Below, one piece after another: positions 1 to 14,700 of a DNA stretch of 64,000 bases; position 1 is the first letter of the stretch; every line of letters starts with the position of its first letter. The translations under genes were made by a program, and so were the position numbers. Source of the stretch: Ciona intestinalis (Eukaryota > Chordata > Ascidiacea > Phlebobranchia > Cionidae); NCBI RefSeq assembly GCF_000224145.3, contig NW_004190474.2:1-64000 (forward strand). The letters run 5' to 3'. The notes below the pieces were generated by a model. It did not search any database. It was not told the origin of the DNA and was given only the letters and a program-made list of their open reading frames with translations.

Positions 1-330
1 TAATGTGTTGTCTAAATTGTCAGCCATACAGTAAAAACAATCACCCACAAAGTTACATACATGGTAACTCATAAGCAGGCACGAAGTGTATGAAACAGAA
101 CACCCGTGTTATAATGACTGTCATTGCCCCGCCATGCGAGGATAAATAAGTTACATACGTGGTAACTTGTAAGCGTGCACGAGGTGTATGAAACAGAACA
201 CCCGTGTTATAATGACTGTCATTGCCTCACCATGCGAGGATAAATAAGTTACATACGTGGTAACTTGTAAGCGTGCACGAGGTGTATGAAACAGAACACC
301 TGTGTTATAACAACTGTCGTTACCCCACCC
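1..330. repeat. SINE-like repeat with tandem 98-bp tail units
   Basis: It begins in a truncated body (cagccatacagtaaaaacaa) and continues in about three tail units with the hallmark ggtgtatgaaacagaacacc. Confidence 0.85.
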
Positions 331-408
331 ACCCACTAGTGACCAATGTCTTGAAGCAATTAAATTTAAATGTTTTGCAACCACACACACAACACCATCA
401 TCACCCAC

Positions 409-2761
409 CTCCTCTGGGTTAAACTCCAACAAAGCTTCTGACAATTCACGAAGGTGACTTTCTCTCAACTTCAACTTGCTCTCTGATTGGTTGATTTGAA
501 CTTTGGTGAGAGCTGATTGGACGGCAGAAGCGATGACATCATTGGTGTCTTTGTCAAATTTCTTTAGTTCTGTGAAAGTTGGGTGAAAATTTTTACCTAT
601 ATATCTGTTTATATATCTACCTATATATACTCTAACTTTTAAACCTATAGAAGCAACACCATGGGACTACACAGTTAAACCAACCTTCTTTGTGCTTGGC
701 TTCAAGTTTCTTCTTAAGTTTAAGAACTTTATTGGCAGGTTCACCAGCGTGTGCGATCAGTAGTTGGGAAACTTCATCAGTTTGTTGTTGAGTTAGTTTT
801 TCACGAGCCTCGTCCCTTTCACTGGTTGCCTGTTAGAACAAAGTAAAATCTAAAATTACTCACTATCACCATGACTTTGAAAAAAGATATAGCCAGGACT
901 ATGGGTCAACTCTGCGTTAAACTATAAGCCGCCATATAATGCCGCCAAGCCGCAATACGACTTAACACATACAAAATAAAACTTCCTCTAGGCTTACTCT
1001 CATGCACCCTGACATGGTACGGCATAAGACCACACTGGCATAAAGTAAACACTCCTTGCACCTGTATAAGACTTTACACATATAAAACTTTCCACAAAAC
1101 CTGAATCTCTGCCTTCTTCCTCCCCGCCTCCACTTCCAACTTAATCTTCTCCATCAAGTTCCTCATCTCCAACAAATGTCTCGGTAATAATGTATCTTGG
1201 ATGAAAGCCTCCATGGAAGAAACTCCCCCGGATTTCTTAGCAACATCATCCAGACAATCTTTCTCTGCCTCCTTGATCTTGTTGGACGCGGATGCATCAC
1301 GATCTTCCTTGAGAGCAAGGAGGACCTCATCCTTCTCAACCTGGACGATTTTTATTTTTAATACTCTAATTTTTAAATTTATTTATATTCGTTTTTGTGC
1401 ATAACACTTTACATACTCACTTTGTAACACATATGGTATGCTCTCTACTGTTAGGCATTAAATAAAAGTAAATATATCCTTGGTAACCTTAAACTGTGGC
1501 TATAAAAATTATAAAGCAATATAAATGATATTTATAAATTTATATTAATTTAATAGAGTGTTAAACACATGTACCGCTAATATAACTAACAACATGCATA
1601 TATACCTTCTGTTGTTCCATTAGTTGGTTCTTCCTGTTGTTTTTGCGCTGTGCAAGTTTTTGTTTCATTTCCTCAATTTGTCGTTTCTTTTGTGTTAACA
1701 ATGAATTGTTCATTGCTTCCGCCTGTAAGGAGGGAATTACTACTGAAGAATATTCTGTTTAATTGCACTTTAACTGGCCCATGTTGAACAAAACACATTG
1801 TTGGGGCAGGGAATATCAGCATGAATGATAATTCATAGTTTATAAAGTACATCGCAATATTATGTGGGGGAATCCTAAGTTACATATCTGTGAACTAGTT
1901 GTTACATACATGTTTCACAAACAAATGAACTTTAAATCATATGTGGACTGGGGTAAAGATGCCACCTCCACACGACACGCCAAATGATCTCACCCATGTA
2001 TAGAAACACATCATCATCATCACAAACCTGGGCCTGGTATTGTTTGACCAACTTAGCCGTTCGTTTCTCATTCAAGTTTCCTTCCCTTGCCTCTTGTTCT
2101 GCCCTCGCCACCGCAGCTGCAGCTTGTAGTTTGCATTGTTCGTCGAAGTGAGACGATATCTTTGTCTCTTCTGTATAAATTATGGGACAATGTGATATGG
2201 TTAATACCGCTACCATTGTGGTGTATGTGTCGTTGGGCAAGACACTTGTTTCAACCCAAACTCTATTATGTCTCAATTGACAACCATACAAGAACAAGGT
2301 TATAAAGTTTCACAATATTAGCAGCAAGAAGACCCCAGTAAGTCGACATCAACCACCCCTATATGAAGTAAGTATAAGCAATACAAACCTTGATTATTTT
2401 CATCTTCCAAATTGTCAATAAGTTTATTCAACTCCACTGCGTGTTTCTGATCAAGTGACGACAATGCTTCAACCTGTGTGTTTATCATTGTTGTTAAGTA
2501 TTGTGTTAAGTAAGTGCATATTAAAAATGTTTTTAAAGATCACAAACAAACAATTTCAAAAACATCTCCTTCCGACTCTTAACTTCAACCTACCTGTTGT
2601 TCGAGTTGTTGCGCGACCACCACCGTGGCCGTTTCAAGTTCAACTTTACGTCCCTCCTCATGCTTGCCCACTCCTTGCAATTGCTTCATCACCGCTTTCT
2701 CCTTTGAAAGTTCCTCCTGCAGCGTTTTACGAGCTTTCAACCGAAGCAGAAGTTCCTCTTT
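409..2761 (-). CDS. Cytoplasmic coiled-coil exons, left-edge group (7 exons)
   Basis: Exons are at 409-569, 685-829, 1101-1340, 1606-1722, 2028-2170, 2389-2473 and 2594-2761. All encode charged helix rich in Glu, Lys, Gln and Ala with heptad-like Leu spacing, for example KLKKKLEAKHKE in 685-829 and KRQIEEMKQKLAQRKNNRK in 1606-1722. There are no cysteine modules and no hydrophobic segments. Phases agree at every junction (phase 0 at most). The last exon ends in phase 0 after ...FNPEE with donor GTGGGT, so the gene continues past the left edge. The sequence is a generic long coiled coil, as in cytoskeletal linkers or scaffold proteins; composition alone does not name a family. Confidence 0.75.
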
Positions 2762-5700
2762 CTGTTTGTTTCAAGATAGTGAAAAAATATTATTTCAATA
2801 ATTGTTCTTTAAACGATACGCACCAAAACTCAGAGCTTTAATGAAACGCCATTGTTCTATGTGGTGTTATAAAAACCAAAGGAAAACGGGCACGGGGTGT
2901 ATGAAACAGAACACCCGTGTTATAACGACTGTCGTTGCCCCGCCATGCGAGGTTAAATAAGTTACATACGTGGTAACTTGTAAGCTGGCACGAGGTGCAT
3001 GAAACAGAACACCCGTGTTATAACGACTGTCGTTGCCCCGCCATGCAAGGATAAATAAGTTACATGCGTGGTAACTTGTAAGCATGCACAAGGTGTATGG
3101 AACAGAACACCCGTGTTATAATAATGGTCGTAACTTGGCCATAAATAGGATATTGAAGTATCTCATCATAAAACACCAACCTGCTTTTTGTGTTGCATCG
3201 AAAGTTTATCCTTGAAGACTTGGTTAGCTGATTCAAACTCGGCCATAATCTGATCACGTTCATTCTCATCAACCCCTCCCTCCAACATCTTCATTCGGAG
3301 GACCTCCAATTGCTGGGACTCACATTTCTCAAGTTCAGCCTAAAGTATTCAACAAATGTATTTACATTATTCCAAAGCAGCTTAAGCTTTCTATTATAAA
3401 GTACAAAGTTTAGTTTTGACCTAAACTGTTAGAAAAATGTATATAGTGTAACAGATATTTTTTGTGGGCCTCTCTCAAGTACAATAATAATAACACGGTT
3501 TATAGAATAGAAATTACACGGTTTTATTTATAAATTGATAAGCGGGCACAAAGTATTTGATTCACATAGACAGTTGGCACATCACCCATGTATATCAACG
3601 TACCTCTTCCAGTGCCGACAGAATCATATTCTCCATATGTTCATCCTCTTGTAGTTGTAATGTTGATAAGTTTGCTTTGTAAACTTGGCCTTCAGCCGTG
3701 ATTTGCTCATCATCACCAAATTCTATTAAGTATTAAGTTTAATGTGAAACATAGTGTATACAAACGTAGTTTAACACAATATATATTTGGTCAAAACATC
3801 AGAAAAGTTTGGAAATCCCACCCCTTTCTATCTTCTCTTTGCAACTTTTCCAATAATTCATGAAAAGTTTTAGCATGTATGTGAAATTACAAAATAAAAC
3901 TTTTTATTAAATTTAGGCCCAAACATATCCCAAGAGTGTGCCATGTTATTGCTAATGCTGCTTTAGTTATGTATCTACTGAATGGGTTTTCTCAGTAATT
4001 GTCACGACATATAAGTACCAACCTTGCGGCAGCTGTGAGGATCCTCTGATAGTTTTGCGTTGAGCTCTTCTTTGTTTCATCTTATCTTTCATGTTCGCTC
4101 GAAGACTGTTGATTTTTCCCCCGATGTTGACGATCTCTTCAACTCCCTCCTCTGATACAACAGGTACCTGTGACAACATGTTTGTATTAACATGGCATTC
4201 AACTATAGCAAAGCAATTTAAAGCTCAAACAACTTTTACACAGTTGGCGTCCGTACAAAGCAAATTAAAACAGATTAAATAATATAAAGGGAATATTTTT
4301 ATAGACTTGTATGGCTTAATCATTGGGACAAGCATATCACTACTAGCAGAATCAATCAATTAAAAGGACTAAAATATACCGAGTAATGGAAGTTAAAGCT
4401 GAGAATACTTTACGTTTTAAAATACACCGAAAAATCCGATTCTAAAAGAGTTAATTTACTTAGAAAAAGTGTTTTAGACAAGTGATTCAGTCTAAATGAA
4501 AAATCAGATGTTATTATAAATGAAATATCAGCCATACCCAACAACAACCTCCAACTTACCCCCCTCCCTTCATTCAGCGCTCGTATCCTCGCTTCCATCT
4601 CGGCATCGAACTTTGCCTTCTTCTCGCCACCCTCGTCGACCCCATCATCAGCATACGCTTGTTGTAACTCAGCTATCAACTTCTCTTGTTGTTGAGCAAG
4701 GAGAAGAAGATCCTTGTTCACTTCCTCCTCGCTCTCATGGGCGATGTCTACAACCACCTGTCAATCAAACAAATCAATGTCCGTTGTTTACCTCAGATGG
4801 TAATTCGTTATAACACAGTTGTTTCATACACTTCACTTGCATTAAAACTTGAAATTTAGCAACTTAATGATAACATCCAAAATCGCTCCTGGATGTGTAT
4901 TGATATTCAATCATGTTTTACAAGGTTTTTGCAACCAAACAACAATGTCGGCTGATTCAAACACTGCAACAGTCTCAGCAACTCGACAATGGCCATAAGA
5001 CAACCAGATTAACTAACCAACCTTCTCAGGGTCCAAGCCGGCAAGTTCAGCTTCCCGTTTATGTTTCTCGAACAATTCCTTCTTCCTTCGTTGTCGTTCC
5101 CGTGCCAACTTGCCCCGAAGATCCGACAAGCGAGTTTGCTTTTCTTGTTCAAGACCCTCGGTAACTTTGTGGATCTTGGTCGCATACTCCATCATTACCT
5201 ATATATGGGTGAATTGTATATTGAAAATATATGCAGTTTATCAAAACTTGATAATGGAGAATATATAAGGATGAGGTCTTCAGTGAGACACCTGAGACCT
5301 GGGATGTTGGTCTATTATCTCAACACCCAGGGTGCTACCATCTAGACCCCACTGAGGCAGTTTATGGACACTCAATAATATAGATTCTATTCTATAAGGG
5401 TGAGGTCTTCAGTGAGGCACACCTGAGACCTGGGATGTAGGTCGATTACCCCAACACTGATCAGGTAATGAACACCATATACATACACCCTTCCATAAAT
5501 CTATATACAATAGAACCACACCACCCCCACCTTCTCCTTCTCTTCATCTGTTGAACATTTCTTCAACCTTTCCTTCAACTCGATCTTCAGTTTCATCACT
5601 TCAACCTCTTTCTTTTGCTCAATGTCAGATATTATCTACAATGTCAAAATATAATGATATATAGTTACATTGTCAGATATAATCTGCGCAAATATAACGG

Positions 5701-8700
5701 ATGTGAAAAATTGAAACAGTGAAAAAAATATGACAAAAAGACAAAAACAAAACAACTGTAAGATGAAAAAACACATTTGGTTACTAATCTGCCCAATATT
5801 GCTTCCTGTTTGTTTGGGGTAATGGGCCAAATGTGGCCTAAACCCCTGGACCACTACAAGGACTTCACCCACAAAGAAAATATGTTCAATAACATAGAAT
5901 TCAACCTCATTTATCTTCATAATCTCATCGCTTCGAAGTTCATTCTCAAGTTTCGCGACTTCCATGGCGTGCCTCTCCAACATCTCCTGTACGTTGTCCG
6001 AACCACTTGGTGTCACTAGTGCACCAGCACGATCAACGACAGAAGCTTGGTTGAGAACTTCTATGAGAACAATAAACAAATAGATTCGCGACCCAATTAT
6101 ATACACCACTTATTTACTTTATATTGCTATAACAGATTTTTCATGATTTTTGATTTTGTTATTTCTACCAATTTTGATATTTAAAATTCACCAATAAAAA
6201 GTTTGCCCATTACCCCAACACCCATGGATTTAAGCCAGAGATGACACATTACTTCAACAGTCAACAACAAGGGATTTAATTTGGAGTTGTCCCATTACCC
6301 CAATCAAATTACCCCACCACCCACCATGCTCCACAACACGAGGATCAAGCTTGCCGTCAATCTCAATAACATCACGTCTTCCAAGTCCAATGCTCGATTC
6401 CTGGGATTTTTAAAGTTTAGTTAGTAGTTGTATTGACACCTCACAACACAACTTCATGTTCATAATGGAGGACCAAGGGGTCAAACAAAGGAGGCACGGG
6501 AAGAAGCGGAAAAATGCTAAGTCATAACATGACTAGGAGGGTAACCAATTCAATAACTTAACATTGAGTAACAATAACAACTTAATATAAATATTTGAAG
6601 TTAATATTTAATAATTATCAACCTAATCTTTGATTGAGTGAATGCCTATTTATCCTCGCATGGCGAGGCAACGACAGTCGTTATAACACAGGTGTTCTGT
6701 TTCATACACCTCGTGCCCGCTTACAAGTTACCTTATATGTAACATTGTAGGTGATTGTTTTATCTTACCTTGATCTGCACCTTCTGTGTGGTGGCCATGT
6801 GTGTTTGTGGCTTGTTCAATACACCAACAGCCTTGAATACAAACAATATTTAGGTTGTAGTAAAGGTAACATCATAAAACAAGTCAACATCAAACATTAA
6901 ACGATAAGCCAACAATAAATGTCGGCCCGTATCTTCATTATTTACTGTTTTATAGCAAATGAAACAAATATGATGAATATTTAGTCACCTGTATTGGTTG
7001 GTCAGGTTGTGCATACGATGGGTGGGGGTGCATCATCTGTATGGAGGGGTGGCTGACTATGGGTTGGTTGGTTGCTTGTGTGTGCTGTGGGCGGTATATG
7101 GTTAATATATAGTAAACTATCGAGTATAAACTCATTATAATAGATGTTTCATCAAGTCTACTCAGTCTTTTACAAGCACTGATGATGCCAACAGTTTTTG
7201 GTGTATGTTATACAAAAATCTTAATTATAAATATCAAGGTTATCAATTATCAAGTATAGACTCATTATACTATAGCAGATGTTTCACCAAGTCTACTCAG
7301 TCTTTTACAGGCACTGATGATGTCAACAGTTTTTGGTGTATGTTATACAAAAATCTTAATTATGAATATCAAGGTTACAATTATCGAGTATAGACTCATT
7401 ATACTATAGCAGATGTTTCACCAAGTCTACTCAGTATTTTTACAAGGAATAATAATACCAACAGCTTTGATATGTTGCCTTTGCAAATATGTTAATAAAA
7501 CTTGTATGTAAAAGCCAAATACTCTTTTAAAACTTTATCATACCAGTTTAGATCCATATTGTGGGTTCTTCAAAGCATTAATAAGATCCGGGGTAAGTTG
7601 GAACTGCATCCCACTTTCAAGCAAGGATATGAGGTGTTGCATGAGTGGTGTCAATGCATTCCAACCTGATGCCTACAGAGGGGGGGAGTTATAAATCACT
7701 GTATTGGGGTGTTGGGCTCCATTATTATGATGCACTAACGGTTAAAGTATGTAAAGAAACAAAACACTTATGTATGTTGAAATAATTTCAAATGTTATAA
7801 TTTTGTAAACTCAAAAAAAGGGTCTGTATATTTATATTTGTAAATCACTTTATAATAATGCATGCGCACTATCATAGTGTTCGTAGTGTTATTAATATTA
7901 TTATTATATGCTCATAGTGCAACTATAGTGCGTTCATAATGTTTCAGTGCCTATGGTGCTCACAGTGCAACTATAGTGCGTTCATAATGTTTCAGTGTTC
8001 ATTAACTCAAAATTATCATCTTTTAAACAACTTAACAACCATTACTCAAACCAAGCAGTGTTAAATCACCTGTGCATTCTCATGGCTTCCCACAAACAGC
8101 GTCTCACATTCCCCATACACGAGGTCCAACCCCTTCATTAAACTACGAGCTTCTGATGCCATGGATTCCGAAACTTCGCGCGAATATTCAACTTCAGCGA
8201 GGTCAAGGTCCATGGATTGGATTTGTTTCTCAATGTGGGATGCCCATTGTGACTGTGGGGATATGTGACAGAATTTACATAAAATCTGGGGTGACATTGT
8301 TAAAATACAGTTACACTCATAGTTGTCAAACATAGGGAACCTCATTGATTAATGTGGTGAATGCAATATAATTTGGCTCTGCTTGTTTGTATAGACACCT
8401 AACAGCAGGGTAAAATCTGGGGTGACATTGTTAAAATACAGTTACACTCATAGTTGTCAAACATAGGGAACCTCATTGATTAATGTGGTGAATGCAATAT
8501 ACTTTGGCTCTGCTTGTTTGTATATACGTGGTAACAACTTCCATTGCCCCGTCATATTAAGAATAGAAAGGTTCCATTTACTAATGACATTCAACTTACA
8601 GAATTAACCATCTTATTATAGTTGGCAAGCGACTTCTCATCTTGTTGTTTTTTCATTCCTATCATTCTCGGTTAATATAGCAATGACATCAGAGGGAAGG

Positions 8701-11700
8701 ACAGAAGTTAGTTCACTCAACTTTGACTGCAAAAGGTTTGTTTAAATTCCTTTGTCTGTGTTGATGACAACAGTATATATATATGTCTACCATGACAATC
8801 TTGGTCTGTATTACAAATGGTTAATTAAAGCTATAAAAGTAAACTTACCAATTATATCCCATTTACTTTTCACGTTCAAATGCAGTGTACAAGCATACAA
8901 TATTTTGTTTTTCAATGTTACATAAGTTACACACAGAGAACATGCAACCTGCAAATCACGGCATATGCAGGGTAGGTGGCACAAGTTGCACATAGCTGGT
9001 CAAGTTGCACATAGGTGCACACAGCACACATGAGTTGCAAGATACACAATCCGCACAGATAAACTGAACACAATGTTACAAGTAGCGCAAGTTGGACACA
9101 AGTAGCCCAACTAACCCAAATTGCACAAGTTACACGATGTTGCACACAGTTTACACAAGCAGCACAAGTGACCCACCTCTCTTCTTTCACTTTCTTTCTT
9201 CACAGCGTTTGTAATTTGATGAATTAGATCCGATATTGCTTCAAAATATTCATCCGCCTCCAATGCTGGGTTTACCATAAGTTTCTGTGGATGCATCAAG
9301 ACATTATATATATAATGGTTCCTGTATAAGCACTGTGTATTGCCATATGGTGTGTGGATAGTGTTAAACATAACTATAGTTAAATCAAGAGCTCTTCTGG
9401 TAAAAACACGTTATTATTAAAAGTTAATATTATAACTTATTGCAAATTAAACATTAGATGATAAAATCCTGTATTTTCACCAGTAAAGCTAATTACTTGC
9501 ATATTATATCATATACCCCCAACCATATGTTGGGCAGATATAACTTTCCCTACTTTCATGTTGTTCGCTTGCGTGTACTGTAAAGCTACTTTCCCTGATG
9601 AAGTCTCATCACATGGCAGACGAAACGTGAAAATATTTTACGTTTTTATATCAGGTGAGCCGCTGAAATATTACTTATATACCCCCCCCACCTTCTGCAG
9701 CTCCACCATCCTCCCATCCACATCCTTCTCCCATCCTCTCCTCTTCCTCCACGATCCATTCCTCGCAGCAATCTCATCTTCCAACATCACCATGGCTCCA
9801 ATAGGAGGAGTCCTCTGTTTAAACTGATGTTGTCCTCCAGATTGTACGATAGGCATCACAGTGTTGCTATCCATGTTCACCTTTGCCCCGGTAACCTTCC
9901 CTGTCTTGCCTGTGACATCATAATGATAATAGTTTTAATTTTATAATAAAAAAAAGTGGACAAGTTTCGTACAATATTTTTTATAGAAACGTGTATTGAA
10001 TCATTTATGAAGATAAATTTTCTTATTTTAATTACAAAAATACTAGAAAATCTGTTTTTTATGCACAAACTAGTAACCATGAATTATTGTTCAATTTAGA
10101 TTTTCAAGTACTTTGATTCAAGTAATCTCACAGCTGCTATAGTAAGCCATAGTGGTTCCATANNNNNNNNNNNNNNNNNNNNNNNNNNNNNNNNNNNNNN
10201 NNNNNNNNNNNNTGGTCTCATACGCCTCATGCCATCCTATAAGGGGAGTCAAACTTTTTTCTTGCAAGGATAGTTGCGTGGGTGATTGTTTATGTAAGTG
10301 TTTACGCATTCAGTACGCAACCATACCTGATATAACACATACACACACAGCCATACCTGATATTACACATACACACACAGCCATACCTGATATAACACAT
10401 ACACGACACAACCATACCTGATATAACACATACACACACAGCCATACCTGATATAACACATACACACACAACCATACCTGATATAACACATACACACACA
10501 GCCATACCTGATATAACACATACACACACAACCATACCTGATATAACACATACACACACAACCATACCTGATATAACACATACACACACAGCCATACCTG
10601 ATATAACACATACACACACAGCCATACCTGATATAACACATACACACACAACCATACCTGATATAACACATACACACACAACCATACCTGATATAACACA
10701 TACACACACAACCATACCTGATATAACACATACACACACAGCCATACCAGATACAACATACAATCCCTTCAACTCCAAGATTAATCGGGATTAATCCGAG
10801 TCCATCAGGATGCTCCATGGTGCCCGCTAGTGGTCGCATAAGTCCCGATATTTTATCCTTGTGCGTTCCAAGTATCGGGAGGGTTAGTTTGGTCCCATCG
10901 GGGTCGTCCATGTTTGTTCCCACCAAGATGGGGAGGAGTTGCCCTGGAGGGGTTAAAGTTGGTTTACATAGGGGGTGTGTTAAAGTGGGTCGTGCCATAA
11001 ATGCAAATCTGGACAATTTTTGACAAAAAGACAGAAAATTACGTATTTTGAAAAAAGCATTTTTGTTCTACCATTTTGGTCCAGGCATATATTTGGGGCA
11101 TGCATATGGTCTTTAACTATAATAGCATCCGAACCACAACACGCACACTGCTATGTATATACCATATATTTAACACCGCATATACAACCCACTAACCTGT
11201 TCCATTATACTCCATTATCCCCGCTACACCCCCGGTAGCCGACAGCACACTAAATCTCTGTTCGTGCTGCTTCATATTCACTGATGTTCTTATCAAGTTG
11301 ACCAAACACATCTTATGTGAAGTTTGGAGTTGCTTCAATGAAGTTTCCACTTTCATAACTTCATGTTGGGGGTTGAATGAAACATCATGGCCTCCCAGGT
11401 CTGCATAAGGTGGTTAGATGGTAAATACTTTTGTTTTGATAACTCTGATAATTTCTTTAAATCTGGTCCTGATGCGCTTATATTGTTGGACGATTTTTGT
11501 TGCATTATAACAGAACACACTGGCCCACATTGGCTCAAATGTGGCCGAATCTGGCATAAGTTTCTAACTTATATAGAATAAGATATTGCCGTGCAAAACA
11601 TTTGGTGTTGGAGTAATGGGCCAAATCTGGCCTAAATCCCGTGCCCTAGGACCTAACCCGCATTAAATAAAACAGCACTTTGTAGAAAACAATCAACCAA

Positions 11701-14700
11701 TCTCACCCAACACGGAATCTTTCAGTTGTTGAAGTGAATCGAGAGCTTTCACTTGGGATGCGAGAAGTGATGCGTTTAGGTAGGATTGGTATCCTCCAGA
11801 TGACGGGATCACTTTGCCATCTTTCCCAGGGATGTAGAGGGAGCGGCATGATCCGGCAATCATCATCTTCCCACTCATGGGATCAATGTAAGAGGAGCCA
11901 GGGAGGATGGGAGTTTGGGAGGAAGAGGAAGGAGCATCGGGTGTCATCATGGTTCCTCCAATCTGTGCGAAAACATGGTGTTTGTGTATTTCATGTTAAT
12001 ACATATTCTATATGGGTGAGGTCCTACAGTAAGTCATGCCATGGGAACTGGGATTTAGGTCAAAGTTGGTCCATTACCCCAACATTGTGTATGCACATTC
12101 TATTCTATATGAGTAAAGTCCTACAGTAAGTCATGCCATGGGAAATGGGATTTAGGCCAAAGTTGGCCCATTACCCCAACATTGTGTATGCACATTCTAT
12201 TCTATATGAGTAAAGTCCTACAGTGTGGCATGCCATGGAACCTAAGATTTAGGTCAAAGTTGGTCCATTACCCCAACACCCAGGGTGCTACAACTTATTT
12301 AGCAACTATTGGATTAAGCAAATATCGTTAAGATTTTTGCCCAAGGGCACATACATCAGTATCAAGCAACACACCACTGTACCATGTCAGTTAGTATGAT
12401 AACAACATCATTATAATGAGATTGCAAATTACGGCAGTAGTTCAGTTATGTGCAATTAATTGTTATTACCCAAGATGCTACAACCTATTACTAATATATG
12501 GTTAAGTGTCACAAAGCAACAAACTCTACATCCTTAGGTAATGATGCAACCACTGAACCACGGTGCCAAACCAGCCATTAGTGTACCAGGATTGCACATT
12601 ATGGTAATTTACATCAATCGTGCATATGTTGTTATTGTTACCGGTATTATCTTTCCTTCTTTATCAAAGCCAACCATAAGTATAGGGACGGGTGTGTTTG
12701 TGTTTGGTAGCAACATGAAGGATCCAATCTCTATCGGAGTTGGTAGGCCGGTGACTGGGCTGGTGTGGGTGCCGCCTGTGAAGGAATGAATATAAGCATA
12801 ACATTCGCACTAGATTTAAATACAGCATAACAGCTCATAAAAGACTCAGGCAAAATGTGTTATTTTTACAGCTATTTAATTTTTTTCCTAAAAAAAACAG
12901 TAAGACCCTGATGCGTCTTGACAGATGACAGAGAAAAATTGGTGTAAATAAATTATCATTTTTACCAGAAGAGTATTACGTTCTGTCTCATATCAACAGT
13001 AACAAAGCATCTAGTCGTATAATGTTGATACTTTGACAAGAATTGCTATAACCTGCATACTTGCTGCTTACCAAGAGGGTGAATCTGCCCATTAAGTGGG
13101 TTGATGGTAACCCCGCATATTGGGACAGTTAGTCCTGTACAAGGGTCCACCATTGGTTGGCCATATCTAAGATCACTCCTTCTACTTATGGTAGGTAGTT
13201 CTACATTCATAGGTAGCATGGTGCTACGGTGGGTGGGGAATGGGATGAATGGGATCAAAGCTTCGGTTGTTGCTGAGTTATCACTCGTAGCGAAGTCACT
13301 CGTGCATACGATTTGTGACGACATGGGATCAAAACTTAAACTTCCCTCGATGGGAAGAACACGACCTGCGAGAAGGTTGTGTTGTATTATAACAAGGGTG
13401 GGCTAATATAGAAACTCTGGCCTACATCCCAAATTACCATGGCATGCTTCACTATAGGACATCAACCATACGGGATAGAAAGAGATTTGGCATCTCTTTG
13501 TTGTTTAATTAATATTAATAATTCCGTTTAAGATAAATCATATCAATAAAGTTTCCAGTTATTAGATGTGCCAGAAACATTGTGTAAACCTTTATGTTTA
13601 AAAAACAAAGAGTAATAAGCCCCAGTTATCCACCCCACAAATCCCATTATACCCCCTACCTGTTTGTGGGTGTACAAAATATTCCTTCCCAACCACAGAT
13701 ATAAGTTGCCCATTATACATGAGCAAGTCACATCCAGGTTTGGGGACGGCCAGTTTCAATATGTCATCCATCACACAAATATCCGTGGCTTTCAATGTTC
13801 CATCCTCATTGAAGATATCACTCAATAACAAAGCTGACTTTGTGCCTGGGAGAGTATTATTGTTAGTATTGTTTATAGTTGTAAAGTTAGGGGTGCTCAA
13901 AAATATCACCCAAACTTTTAAAACAGGGGTGACATCATTTAAGAACCGCAGTTTTAGGTCTAAAACATAGTTTACCCTGTTGTTAGGTGTCTATACAAAC
14001 AAGCAGAGCCGAAGTATATTGCATTCACCATATTAATCAATGAGAAAACTAAAAGTGTAAATGTATTTAGCGTGCACACCCCCTCACCTGGATGAATAAG
14101 TTGAGCCCCGCTTCCTTCACCCAGCACCCCCCAACAACCAAGTCTACGGCATTCACCGCTCACAACCATAGATATCTTATTAATCATGTCGTTAACACGA
14201 GAAACATCAGCTTGGAGGTCATCCGTGTTTGTGTTGCCTGGGAAGGTAGGGGTTAGAAAGGGGAAAGTTAAAATTAAGTTATAAAACCTAAAGTGGCAAT
14301 GGCGGTCTTATAACTCAAGGTGTTCTGTTTCATACACTTCGCTTAGAGGTTACCACAAATGTAACTTTGTGGGTGATTGCTTTTCTGTATGGCTGACAAT
14401 TTGGACAATCGATACACAGCGATAGCAATGTCAAACCATTATCGAATAGTAACCTCTGAGCTAGAGACGCTAACCACTACGCCAGGCAACTTGTTGCAAC
14501 AAACAATTCCCCCACCTTCCTTAATGTCTTCCACTGTCTTCATAAGAATCCTCTTAACAGATTTAAACAATGATGTAAATTGAACAAAGTTGTTCATCCT
14601 TTGCTCACCGTCCTCGTGTTGTAACTCACGTTGTTGAACCAATACTGACTGTGGGTTCAATATCAAGGTATATGGGTTGAACATGCATTATCAAGGTTTA

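Noticed and set aside
10944..11008. Extension of exon 10762-10943 to 11008
   Set aside because: Open but its phase conflicts with exon 11197-11400; the nearer acceptor has a better pyrimidine tract.
10302..11016. Long minus-strand open frames (GMAVCVCVIS-like and YGCVCMCYIR-like repeats)
   Set aside because: They are translations of the 30-bp minisatellite, open in several frames only because the unit is a multiple of three.
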